DNA from: Flavobacteriales bacterium
GTDB taxonomy: Bacteria; Bacteroidota; Bacteroidia; UBA10329
DNA: 6,600 bases
NCBI GenBank assembly: GCA_003456455.1
Contig: DMRV01000319.1
Span: 1-6,600, forward strand
Direction of reading: 5' to 3'
Numbering within the stretch: the stretch's first letter is position 1; the number at the start of each line of letters is the position of its first letter. Below the pieces are notes generated by a model. It saw nothing but the letters and a program-made list of their open reading frames with translations, had not been told where the DNA came from and searched no databases. Below are positions 1-5,400 of the stretch, one piece after another. The translations under genes were made by a program, and so were the position numbers.

Positions 1-1071
1 ATGCGTAGCGAAAGCCTTGATTTCCTCAAAACCTATTTGAATAATGCATCACCTACGGGTTTTGAGTCTTCAGGCCAGCAGTTGTGGTTAGACTATATCA
101 AACCATATACTGATGAGTATTACACAGATGTATACGGAACTGCCGTTGCTATCATCAATCCTGAAGCTAAATACAAGGTTGTAATTGAAGCTCACGCGGA
201 TGAAATCGCTTGGTTTGTTAACTACATCTCTAAAGAAGGACTGATTTACGTTCGTAGAAATGGTGGTTCTGACCATCAGATTGCTCCTTCGATGCGGGTA
301 AACATCCACACTAAGAAAGGTATTGTGAAAGGTGTTTTTGGATGGCCAGCAATCCATGTTCGTGATGGAGCTAAGGAAGAAGCTCCGAGTCTCAAAAACC
401 TTTTTATTGACACTGGTTGCAATAGCGATACAGAGGTGCTAGAAAAAGGAATTCATGTAGGTTCGGTAATCACATTCGAAGATGAAATGATAATGCTAAA
501 TGACCGCTATGTGGTGGGTCGAGCTTTGGATAACCGAATAGGTGGTTTTATGATTGCCGAAGTAGCGAGATTACTAAAAGAGAAGAAGAAAAAACTTCCT
601 TTCGGCCTGTATATCGTAAATGCGGTTCAAGAAGAAATTGGTCTTCGCGGAGCAGAGATGATTTCGAGACGCATAAAGCCTGATGTTGCCATTATTACCG
701 ATGTGTGTCATGACACGCAAACTCCGATGTATGAGAAGAAAACGCAGGGCGATTTGACAGCAGGAAAAGGTCCTGTTCTCACATACGGTCCAGCGGTTCA
801 GAACAATCTGTTGGATATGATTGTAAATACGGCAGAAAAGAAGAAAGTTCCTTTCCAGCGAGCTGCGGCTTCACGTGCTACCGGAACCGATACGGATGCG
901 TTTGCTTACTCAGGAGAAGGTGTTGCTTCTGCACTTATTTCACTTCCACTCAAATACATGCACACTACCGTTGAATCGGTTCATAAAGATGATGTTGACA
1001 ACGTGATTAAGCTGATTTACGAGATGCTTTTGCAATTGAAGAGCGGACACGATTTCAGGTACATCAAGTAG
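1..1071 (+). CDS. M42 family metallopeptidase (cobalt/zinc-dependent aminopeptidase type)
   Basis: A 356-residue cytosolic aminopeptidase of family M42 (glutamyl/deblocking aminopeptidase, FrvX/CelM-like). Members form large tetrahedral particles that trim N-terminal residues from peptides. The two-metal centre can be read directly: H65-x-D67 in EAHADE, bridging D177 in RALDNR, the catalytic/metal pair E211-E212 in QEEIGLRGAE, D234 in TDVCHD, and H321 in MHTTVESVH. The order, spacing and length (about 340-360 residues) fit an intact family member. The first in-frame ATG is the first base of the window, so an earlier start or the promoter cannot be examined, but residues 1-25 (FLKTYLNNASPTGFES) match the usual N-terminus. 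Some relatives are annotated as endoglucanases; the peptidase motifs make that unlikely here. The exact substrate cannot be read from sequence. The next gene begins 24 bases downstream on the same strand, so co-transcription is likely. Confidence 0.93.
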   Translation: MRSESLDFLKTYLNNASPTGFESSGQQLWLDYIKPYTDEYYTDVYGTAVAIINPEAKYKVVIEAHADEIAWFVNYISKEGLIYVRRNGGSDHQIAPSMRVNIHTKKGIVKGVFGWPAIHVRDGAKEEAPSLKNLFIDTGCNSDTEVLEKGIHVGSVITFEDEMIMLNDRYVVGRALDNRIGGFMIAEVARLLKEKKKKLPFGLYIVNAVQEEIGLRGAEMISRRIKPDVAIITDVCHDTQTPMYEKKTQGDLTAGKGPVLTYGPAVQNNLLDMIVNTAEKKKVPFQRAAASRATGTDTDAFAYSGEGVASALISLPLKYMHTTVESVHKDDVDNVIKLIYEMLLQLKSGHDFRYIK

Positions 1072-1095
1072 CCAATACGTCTTACCTTGCATCCG

Positions 1096-2205
1096 ATGTT
1101 GCAATCGGATAAACAGAACAGTTTCTCTTCAGCAGAAGAATTGCTTTTGGAGTTAAAAAATCTTCAATCCAAGGGTGACTGTGTTTATCCCAAAGGAGTT
1201 TTTCCGTCACAGCGTTACCATCCTTTTCTACCTTATAAAAGGGAAGACGACAATCTGTTTTTTACCGCTTCAGTAGTTCAAATGCTACAAGGCTTGGATG
1301 TACGAATCACAGAAACTGAACGGGCTCTGGTCAACGACATCGTTGCGGAAGCCAAAACCAGCTATCACCTGTTTCAAAACAAAGACAGTTTAGATACCTA
1401 CAACTTTTGGCAAACGAAACCGAGTCGTCATTTCCCAAACGGAGCATTCATGCACCGTTTCAAGCATTTTCAAATTCCGGATGATGTAGATGATACGGCT
1501 TTGGTCTTTCTTACGGAGAATGCTTCAAAAGAGCGTGTTTCATTGCTTCGCGAGAAATTGAAAAAGCATGCTAATCTAGCTTACAAACGAGCGTTTAATC
1601 CGTTTGAGAAATACCGCGACCTGAAATGCTATTCAACTTTTTTTGGGGAGAAGATGTACATCGAGTTTGACATCTGTGTGCTGAGTAACTTGATGCGAGT
1701 CATCTTACTCCATTTCAAAGATGATTTGAACGAATACGATCATGATACGCTCAAATTCATCACAGAAGCCATCATGAATGACGAGCACAACTCACTTCCC
1801 TTCTACTCTGCTCCAAACTACCCAACAACGGAGTTAATCCTCTATCACGTTTCGCGGTTAATCCCCCTTCTTCCATTAGAATACAAATGCAAGATTGAAG
1901 GAAAAATCAAAGCTGATATTCAGTCAAGATTGAAAAGTATTTCTGGAATGAAAAAGCTGATGTTAGAGAATGCAGCTATAAAACTCAACGTAGAAATAGA
2001 TTCCAATACTCCTGTATCTACCGATGTATTTAATGACAAATCATTCTTCTTTTTCCATGCAGGAATGATAACGGCCTTTGAAAATAGCGTGGCTCAGAAA
2101 CTGGCACCCAGCGGTTTCTTCCACCTCCGTTATACGAGTAAGGCCCTAAATAGGGCCTTACTCATTGAAAATATGGTATTGAAACGAGGTCTTACTCCTC
2201 AGTAA
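1096..2205 (+). CDS. Conserved hypothetical all-helical protein with a DxDD-type (DVDDTA) motif; terpene-cyclase-like alpha/alpha barrel suspected
   Basis: I do not recognise a named gene. The 369-residue product (from ATG 1096) has no signal peptide or convincing membrane segment and looks largely helical. Three motifs stand out: YNFWQTKPSRHFPNG at about residues 102-116, PDDVDDTALVFL at about 128-139 with D130-V-D132-D133-T-A, and a late NYPTTELILYHVSRLI at about 241-256. DxDDTA is the general-acid motif of squalene-hopene and other class II terpene cyclases, and Tyr-Pro plus hydrophobic helices resemble elements of alpha/alpha-toroid proteins. I infer such a fold; activity is unproven, and the length is close to one toroid rather than the two of a full cyclase. 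A TTG start at 1087 would add three residues, but ATG 1096 is preferred. It follows the M42 peptidase by 24 bases and ends inside the 3' end of the convergent FKBP gene (14-base overlap). Its 3' part contains a perfect palindrome. Confidence 0.8.
   Translation: MLQSDKQNSFSSAEELLLELKNLQSKGDCVYPKGVFPSQRYHPFLPYKREDDNLFFTASVVQMLQGLDVRITETERALVNDIVAEAKTSYHLFQNKDSLDTYNFWQTKPSRHFPNGAFMHRFKHFQIPDDVDDTALVFLTENASKERVSLLREKLKKHANLAYKRAFNPFEKYRDLKCYSTFFGEKMYIEFDICVLSNLMRVILLHFKDDLNEYDHDTLKFITEAIMNDEHNSLPFYSAPNYPTTELILYHVSRLIPLLPLEYKCKIEGKIKADIQSRLKSISGMKKLMLENAAIKLNVEIDSNTPVSTDVFNDKSFFFFHAGMITAFENSVAQKLAPSGFFHLRYTSKALNRALLIENMVLKRGLTPQ
1483..1500 (+). other. DVDDTA codons: DxDD-like acid motif in the helical protein
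   Basis: These six codons (gat gta gat gat acg gct) encode Asp-Val-Asp-Asp-Thr-Ala, preceded by Pro-Asp. The string matches the DxDDTA signature that protonates the substrate in class II terpene cyclases. That it is catalytic here is inference from the motif and the helical context only. Confidence 0.5.
2136..2163. repeat. Perfect 28-base palindrome (13-bp arms) at the convergent gene end; possible bidirectional terminator or pause hairpin
   Basis: The left arm GAGTAAGGCCCTA (2136-2148), a 2-base spacer AA (2149-2150) and the right arm TAGGGCCTTACTC (2151-2163) pair perfectly over 13 bp; the innermost bases would open into the loop. It lies inside the plus-strand coding sequence, where it encodes roughly SKALNRALL, and 29 bases beyond the stop of the minus-strand FKBP lipoprotein gene. 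That is where both converging transcripts would need to end. Neither strand has a T-run after the hairpin, so it is not a canonical intrinsic terminator. It may work with slowed transcription or stabilise 3' ends of mRNA. Confidence 0.6.
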
Positions 2206-2899
2206 TCACATCGATTAGTTTAACGTCAAACGTTAGAACCGAATTCGGGCCAATTCCACCTCTTGGGTTTCCTTGTTCACCGTAGGCCAAGTTCCCAGGG
2301 ATAAAAAGTTTGTACTCAGCTCCCTCCTTCATCAATTGCAATGCTTCTGTCCATCCTGGAATTACGCTTCTTACGTAAAACACAACAGGCTCATTTCTCT
2401 CAATTGAACTATCGAAAACAGTTCCATCAAGCAATTTACCTGTGTAATGAACACGAACTTGATCAGCTGGAGAAGGAGAAGCTCCTTCGCCTTCTTTAAG
2501 AACGATGTATTGCAATCCGCTTGCGGTTGTAACCACACCCGGTTTGCTTCCATTCTCTTGTAGGAAAGCCTGTCCGATAGCTACGTTCTTACTTGCTTTC
2601 TTTGTGTTCATCTCATCGAAAAAACGACCAACAATTTCTTGCGCTTCTTCCTGCGACAATTTTGCACTAGCTGAATCGCCAGAAAGCGCAGCAGAAAGGC
2701 CTGCAACAACTAAATCTGTTTTGAACGAGGTATCAACCCCCTGCGATTTAAAATCTCCGGCAAGGTTCAAGCCAATGGAAGTTCCAACGGCATAACTCGC
2801 AGAGTCTGCAAAGCTGTTCAAGGAAACATCCTTGTTAGTAGTGGTATTGCAAGCAGCTAGTGTTACAGCGGCCATTGCGATAAAAACAATCTTCTTCAT
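2192..2899 (-). CDS. FKBP-type peptidyl-prolyl cis-trans isomerase, lipoprotein
   Basis: A 235-residue Mip/FklB-like isomerase that catalyses cis-trans isomerisation of Xaa-Pro bonds in folding envelope proteins. Residues 1-17 form a lipoprotein signal (MKKIVFIAMAAVTLAAC) with lipobox L14-A15-A16-C17, so the mature protein should be lipid-anchored in the cell envelope. Residues about 30-120 form the helical FKBP N-terminal dimerisation region (SYAVGTSIG start, FLQENG end), and residues about 126-232 the FKBP domain. Active-site positions are intact: Y152 in HYTGKL, F162-D163 in TVFDSS, F174, V179-I180, W183 in IPGW, Y206 in LAYGE and F224. Its ATG overlaps the stop codon of the upstream FKBP gene by one base (TAATG), so translation is probably coupled. 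Its end overlaps the convergent helical-protein gene by 14 bases. The physiological client is unknown. Confidence 0.93.
   Translation of the reverse strand: MKKIVFIAMAAVTLAACNTTTNKDVSLNSFADSASYAVGTSIGLNLAGDFKSQGVDTSFKTDLVVAGLSAALSGDSASAKLSQEEAQEIVGRFFDEMNTKKASKNVAIGQAFLQENGSKPGVVTTASGLQYIVLKEGEGASPSPADQVRVHYTGKLLDGTVFDSSIERNEPVVFYVRSVIPGWTEALQLMKEGAEYKLFIPGNLAYGEQGNPRGGIGPNSVLTFDVKLIDVITEE
2406..2433 (-). repeat. 28-base direct repeat, copy in the FKBP lipoprotein gene (second copy 3101-3128)
   Basis: The 28 bases here are identical to 3101-3128 in the neighbouring FKBP gene. They encode the LLDGTVFDSS strand of the FKBP domain in both proteins. Because surrounding codons have diverged, including at synonymous sites, the run is either strongly constrained or the product of recent gene conversion. 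Confidence 0.85.
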
Positions 2900-2901
2900 T
2901 A
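2897..2901 (-). promoter_or_regulatory. TAATG stop/start overlap coupling the two FKBP genes
   Basis: On the minus strand, the TAA ending the cytosolic FKBP gene and the ATG of the lipoprotein FKBP gene share one base (TAATG). Such overlaps usually allow terminating ribosomes to reinitiate, so the two isomerases are probably made in linked amounts from one mRNA. Confidence 0.75.
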
Positions 2902-3495
2902 GTTTACAGTAATTAGTTCTACTTCAAAAATAAGGGTTGCAAACGGAGGAATGCTCCCTCCTGCTCCATTTTCGCCATAGGCAAGGTTGAAAGGAATAAA
3001 AAGCTCCCATTTATCACCTTCTTTCATCATTGGCAATGCTTCTTGCCATCCTTGAATTACACCGTTTACGGGAAAAGTTGCAGGAGAATCTCTCTCTACA
3101 GAACTATCGAAAACAGTTCCATCAAGCAGTTTTCCGTGATAATGCGTAGTCACTTGGTCAGTTGGCGCTGGAGATTTTCCAGAACCCGAAGTCATTACCC
3201 GGTACTGCAATCCACTTGCAGTAACGGTTACCTCATCACGCTTGGCGTTTTCTTCTAAGAATTTCACGCCTTCTTCCATTACTGGCCCGTGCTTTTCTGC
3301 CTGAATTTTTGCCATCGCATTTTTCAAGGTTTCGTTCACTTCATCCACAGAAAGTTTCAATTCGCTCTTAGCGTAGTGATCTTCCAGTGCAGAGCTGAAT
3401 GCGCTGTAGTCGAATTCTTCAAAACCAGTTTCTTGTAGGTTCTTGGCTATGTTTAGCCCCAACGCGTAACCCAAACGCTCTTTTTCTGATGTCAT
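2899..3495 (-). CDS. FKBP-type peptidyl-prolyl cis-trans isomerase, cytosolic (FklB/Mip-like)
   Basis: A 198-residue FKBP with the same two-part plan as the downstream lipoprotein but no signal peptide, so a cytosolic chaperone/isomerase is expected. Residues 1-85 form the helical N-terminal dimerisation region (RLGYALGLNIAKNL near the start, KFLEENAKR near the end); residues about 92-198 form the FKBP domain. Pocket residues are present: Y119 in HYHGKL, F129-D130 in TVFDSS, F141, V146-I147, W150 in IQGW, Y173 in LAYGE, the IPP loop at 182-184, and F190. It is the first gene of the operon, preceded by a Bacteroidota-type promoter and an A-rich AAAGAAGAG stretch just before the ATG. It shares a 28-base identical run with the next gene, indicating paralogous duplication. 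The start leaves a natural short N-terminus (MTSEKERLGY). Confidence 0.92.
   Translation of the reverse strand: MTSEKERLGYALGLNIAKNLQETGFEEFDYSAFSSALEDHYAKSELKLSVDEVNETLKNAMAKIQAEKHGPVMEEGVKFLEENAKRDEVTVTASGLQYRVMTSGSGKSPAPTDQVTTHYHGKLLDGTVFDSSVERDSPATFPVNGVIQGWQEALPMMKEGDKWELFIPFNLAYGENGAGGSIPPFATLIFEVELITVN
3101..3128 (-). repeat. 28-base direct repeat, copy in the cytosolic FKBP gene (second copy 2406-2433)
   Basis: This is the second copy of the identical run described for 2406-2433, 695 bases away in the same orientation. Recombination between copies would fuse the two FKBP genes in frame, because the repeat encodes the same residues in each. Confidence 0.85.
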
Positions 3496-3514
3496 TCTCT
3501 TCTTTTTAGTTTGA

Positions 3515-3533
3515 AACCGAACTCATTTCGGTT
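3515..3533 (-). promoter_or_regulatory. Inverted repeat in the FKBP operon leader
   Basis: AACCGAA (3515-3521) and TTCGGTT (3527-3533) form a 7-bp inverted repeat around a 5-base spacer, between the predicted promoter and the first FKBP start codon. It could be a short mRNA hairpin ending about 20 bases before the start codon, or a dyad operator. No regulator can be named. Confidence 0.35.
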
Positions 3534-3548
3534 CATTCTTAGAGGCTG

Positions 3549-3556
3549 CAAAACTA
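3549..3556 (-). promoter_or_regulatory. Bacteroidota -7 promoter element TAGTTTTG for the FKBP operon
   Basis: Read on the minus strand this is TAGTTTTG, a full match to the Bacteroidota housekeeping core TAnnTTTG. It sits 53 bases before the ATG of the first FKBP gene, giving a 5' leader of roughly 45-50 bases. A weak TTCG in place of the upstream TTTG lies about 20 bases further upstream. There is no other good match in this gap. Confidence 0.55.
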
Positions 3557-3607
3557 CTGTCTTTTAAGCGAACTGCCGAACGCGAGATATACGTTTTCTA
3601 ATTACTC

Positions 3608-3645
3608 AAAAAAAACAAAGGGCATCAACTTTCGTTGATGCCCTT
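3608..3645 (-). terminator. Rho-independent terminator of the panB / transposase-fragment unit
   Basis: On the minus strand a perfect 12-bp stem AAGGGCATCAAC / GTTGATGCCCTT (3634-3645 with 3618-3629) with a 4-base loop GAAA is followed by TTG and then eight T residues (3615-3608). This is a textbook intrinsic terminator for transcription coming from panB and the short ORF at 3694-4185. It also insulates the FKBP promoter, which lies about 50 bases downstream, from readthrough. Confidence 0.92.
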
Positions 3646-3693
3646 GTAAGGAAGTTCCAGTTCCAGGTTTGTAGGTGCGAGTCTCTTTTCCTG

Positions 3694-4185
3694 TTAGGCC
3701 ACTCGCATAGCCCAAAGCATTATTCTTCCTCCTCCGAGTTTCATAACTGGTCCTTTTTCAGCAGTCACCTTTTCGATGAGTTGTGCCATAAGGTCGATTC
3801 CAGTAGTCTGATCGAATTTGTCTAGCAAGTCTCTAAACTTGTTCATCATACTTGCAGTTGGAATTTCAGATGAATCGTTGATTCCTAGTGCATGACGAAC
3901 TCGTAAATCGTTCTTGCATTCGTTTATTAATTGAGCATCTCCCCATCCAAAACCAGCTTTCATAATGGCCATTGCTGCTAATGTTGTCACTGGTAGAAGG
4001 CTTCTTACTCCTTCTTCTGTCAACTCATCAAAATCATATGTTTCGATTTTGTCGGTTACATGGCTTCTGAAGGTGGCGTACCACTCCATTTCCTGTTGGT
4101 TTAAATTGTCCATGAAGGAATTGAAGTTTGGATGCGCTATCTCTGGAGAGAGACTTTTTACAACTTTCAAGTATGACGTTTTCAT
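3694..4185 (-). pseudogene. Truncated IS1182-like transposase, N-terminal (DUF772-type) part only
   Basis: The 163-residue product matches the N-terminal helical region of IS1182/IS5-group transposases. Residues 13-41 (SPEIAHPNFNSFMDNL onward) lead into a DUF772-like core at about 64-125: LPVTTLAAMAIMKAGFGWGD, a NDLRVRHALGI segment and an EIPTASMMNKFRDLL segment. An intact transposase of this kind is roughly 450-550 residues with a DDE catalytic domain; that whole domain is absent. After about residue 143 the sequence becomes unlike the family (KLGGGRIMLWAMRVA) and stops, and neither other frame restores it. No inverted repeats or target duplication were found. The ORF starts 31 bases after the panB stop and ends 49 bases before the terminator, so it should be co-transcribed with panB. 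It may be dead remains, or a retained DNA-binding fragment. The family assignment is from recognition of conserved strings, not a search. Confidence 0.7.
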
Positions 4186-4216
4186 AGCTTAGGTTTTTTA
4201 GGGTTGATGACTATGA

Positions 4217-5038
4217 TTACGCTACTTTAAGCAATTGCTGCTTAGCTGGTGCGTATGTTTCTTTAGCTGATGGGAACGCTTCTGCATGAACATCTGCAGC
4301 AAACTGATTAACAGCATCTTTAATAAGGTCAGCTCCGTACATGTACGTTCTTACGAACTTAGGCTTGAAGTCTGTAGAGAATCCGAGCATGTCTTGAAGA
4401 ACAAGTGCTTGTCCGTCTACATCCAATCCTGCTCCAACACCAACTACTGGAATAGAAACTGCATCTCTTACTGCTGCACCAACATGCTGAGGAACTGCTT
4501 CCAAAACAATTGCGATACATCCAAGTTCATCTAGCTTTTTCGCTTCTTCGATGATGCTAATCTCGCTTTCTAGTGTTTTACCTTGAGCTTTAAATCCACC
4601 AATTGCATTGTGATGAGAAGGTGTAAGGCCAATGTGTCCTATTGTAGGGATACCAGACTGAGAAAGGTGTGCGTAAAGCTCTTCGTTTCCATCAACACCT
4701 TCTATTTTAAGAGCGTTTGCTCCGGCTTTAATCAAGGTCTCAACGTTATCCATTGTTTCCTTCATTCCCTTTCTGTTACTCATGAAAGGCATTGCTGCGA
4801 TAAGGAATTTGTCTTTTGCGCCTTTTCTTACAGCTCTCGTGTGCATTGCAATCGTCTCAACATCAGAGTTCAACGTGTCTTCGTGTCCATGCATTACCAT
4901 AGACGAGCAGTCACCAATTAAAATTCCGTTTACGTCTGTTTCGTTAAGGATTTTTGCACTCCAGTAGTCGTAAGAAGTAACGACAACTAATTTCTTTCCT
5001 TCTGCTTTTAGCTTTTTAAAGTTGTTAAGAACGCTCAT
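4217..5038 (-). CDS. panB: 3-methyl-2-oxobutanoate hydroxymethyltransferase (ketopantoate hydroxymethyltransferase), divergent
   Basis: A 273-residue PanB, the cytosolic (beta/alpha)8-barrel enzyme that transfers a hydroxymethyl group from 5,10-methylene-tetrahydrofolate to 2-oxoisovalerate to make ketopantoate for pantothenate and CoA. Visible family strings are TSYDYWSAKI (21-30), IGDCSSMVMHGH (41-52), PFMS (84-87), KIEG (111-114), GIPTIGHIGLTP (129-140), GGFKAQG (147-153), VLEAVP (178-183), VGAG and DGQ (201-209), and PKFVRTY (226-232). Compared with E. coli PanB from memory, D45 is D43, K112 is K111, E114 is E113, H136 is H135 and the catalytic E181 is E180. The magnesium ligand D84 (ADLPF) is alanine A82 (AAMPF), and GDS is GDC. 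Length is normal. The start follows an A-rich AAAACCTAAAAATT leader. It heads a unit with the transposase fragment, ending at the terminator at 3608-3645. The sequence identity to PanB is strong; full activity is less certain. Confidence 0.9.
   Translation of the reverse strand: MSVLNNFKKLKAEGKKLVVVTSYDYWSAKILNETDVNGILIGDCSSMVMHGHEDTLNSDVETIAMHTRAVRKGAKDKFLIAAMPFMSNRKGMKETMDNVETLIKAGANALKIEGVDGNEELYAHLSQSGIPTIGHIGLTPSHHNAIGGFKAQGKTLESEISIIEEAKKLDELGCIAIVLEAVPQHVGAAVRDAVSIPVVGVGAGLDVDGQALVLQDMLGFSTDFKPKFVRTYMYGADLIKDAVNQFAADVHAEAFPSAKETYAPAKQQLLKVA
4793..4795 (-). other. PanB codon 82: alanine where the metal-binding aspartate is expected
   Basis: The codon reads GCA on the minus strand (A82), within GCA GCA ATG CCT (A-A-M-P). 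In PanB enzymes this position in the ADxPF motif is normally an aspartate (E. coli D84), one of the magnesium ligands. The spacing to the first ligand (D43) is the same as in E. coli (39 residues), so the alignment is unambiguous. Confidence 0.7.
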
Positions 5039-5400
5039 AATTTTTAGGTTTTAGTGCTTCTCGGTGGTCAGGCCGATTGGCGGGGTGAATGTTTGTTTTC
5101 GTTTTTGTTATGGTTATTCCGATTTGTTGACCCAAAGGTGCAGTGTCTTTTTGCCATGGGCGTAAAGACTTAAAACCAAACCGAACATTCACAAAACACA
5201 CAAAACACACATAACCCTTTATCAATAACGGATACAGACCATCCAAAATATGATTGTTAATAACAGTAAAAAAATGGATAAACGACTGTAACCTTTCTAC
5301 GAATAGGTAAATGAGTCGATGAAACACCCGAAATGTGGGGATGAATAGCCGTTACAACCGCAATAGTGTAAACTGAGTCAATTGGGCTTTGACCTAAAGG
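5039..5400. other. 362-base non-coding leader region upstream of panB
   Basis: There is no convincing gene here. A 100-codon minus-strand open frame (5025-5327) has unnatural composition and overlaps the panB start, so I treat it as chance. The region must hold the panB promoter, but no full TAnnTTTG match was found on the minus strand; one-mismatch candidates are TCGGTTTG at about 5179-5186 and CACCTTTG at about 5133-5140. It contains a short AC-rich tandem repeat at 5191-5208. There is no canonical terminator after the gene ending at 5401, only a weak 5-bp stem (GTCAA/TTGAC) near 5376-5392. The long leader leaves room for post-transcriptional control, but no known riboswitch was recognised. 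Confidence 0.6.
5191..5208. repeat. Tandem 9-base repeat (ACAAAACAC x2) in the panB leader
   Basis: ACAAAACAC occurs twice head to tail, followed by a degenerate third unit (ACATAACCC, 5209-5217). On the minus strand this is GT/T-rich (GTGTTTTGT), upstream of panB. It may be slippage-prone low-complexity DNA or part of the upstream promoter region; nothing further can be said. Confidence 0.6.

Noticed and set aside
1087..1095. TTG start three codons before ATG 1096 of the helical protein
   Set aside because: It adds only M-H-P, has no ribosome-binding signal, and ATG is the more usual start; it cannot be fully excluded.
2136..2163. Calling the palindrome a standard rho-independent terminator
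   Set aside because: There is no T-run after the stem on either strand (ATTGAAAATA on plus, GTATAACGG on minus), unlike the terminator at 3608-3645.
2371..3258. Open frames on the opposite strand or in another frame within the two FKBP genes
   Set aside because: They lie wholly within strongly supported FKBP domains and encode no recognisable protein.
3646..3735. Frameshift rescue of the transposase fragment
   Set aside because: I read the other two minus frames past the stop; neither restores recognisable transposase sequence, so a deletion/truncation is more likely than a single frameshift.
4286..4967. Three plus-strand open frames opposite panB
   Set aside because: They are antisense shadows: Cys/Ser-rich, no domain, and fully overlapped by panB with intact motifs.
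5191..5217. CRISPR-like repeats
   Set aside because: The units are 9 bases, directly abutting and without spacers; this is a simple tandem repeat.
5025..5327. 100-codon minus-strand open frame overlapping the panB start
   Set aside because: Composition is unlike the neighbouring proteins, it has no recognisable domain, it runs through a repeat tract, and it overlaps the well-supported panB start in another frame.
5376..5392. Hairpin GTCAA/TTGAC after the TPR-like gene as its terminator
   Set aside because: Only 5 bp with no adjacent T-run; such stems are expected by chance.
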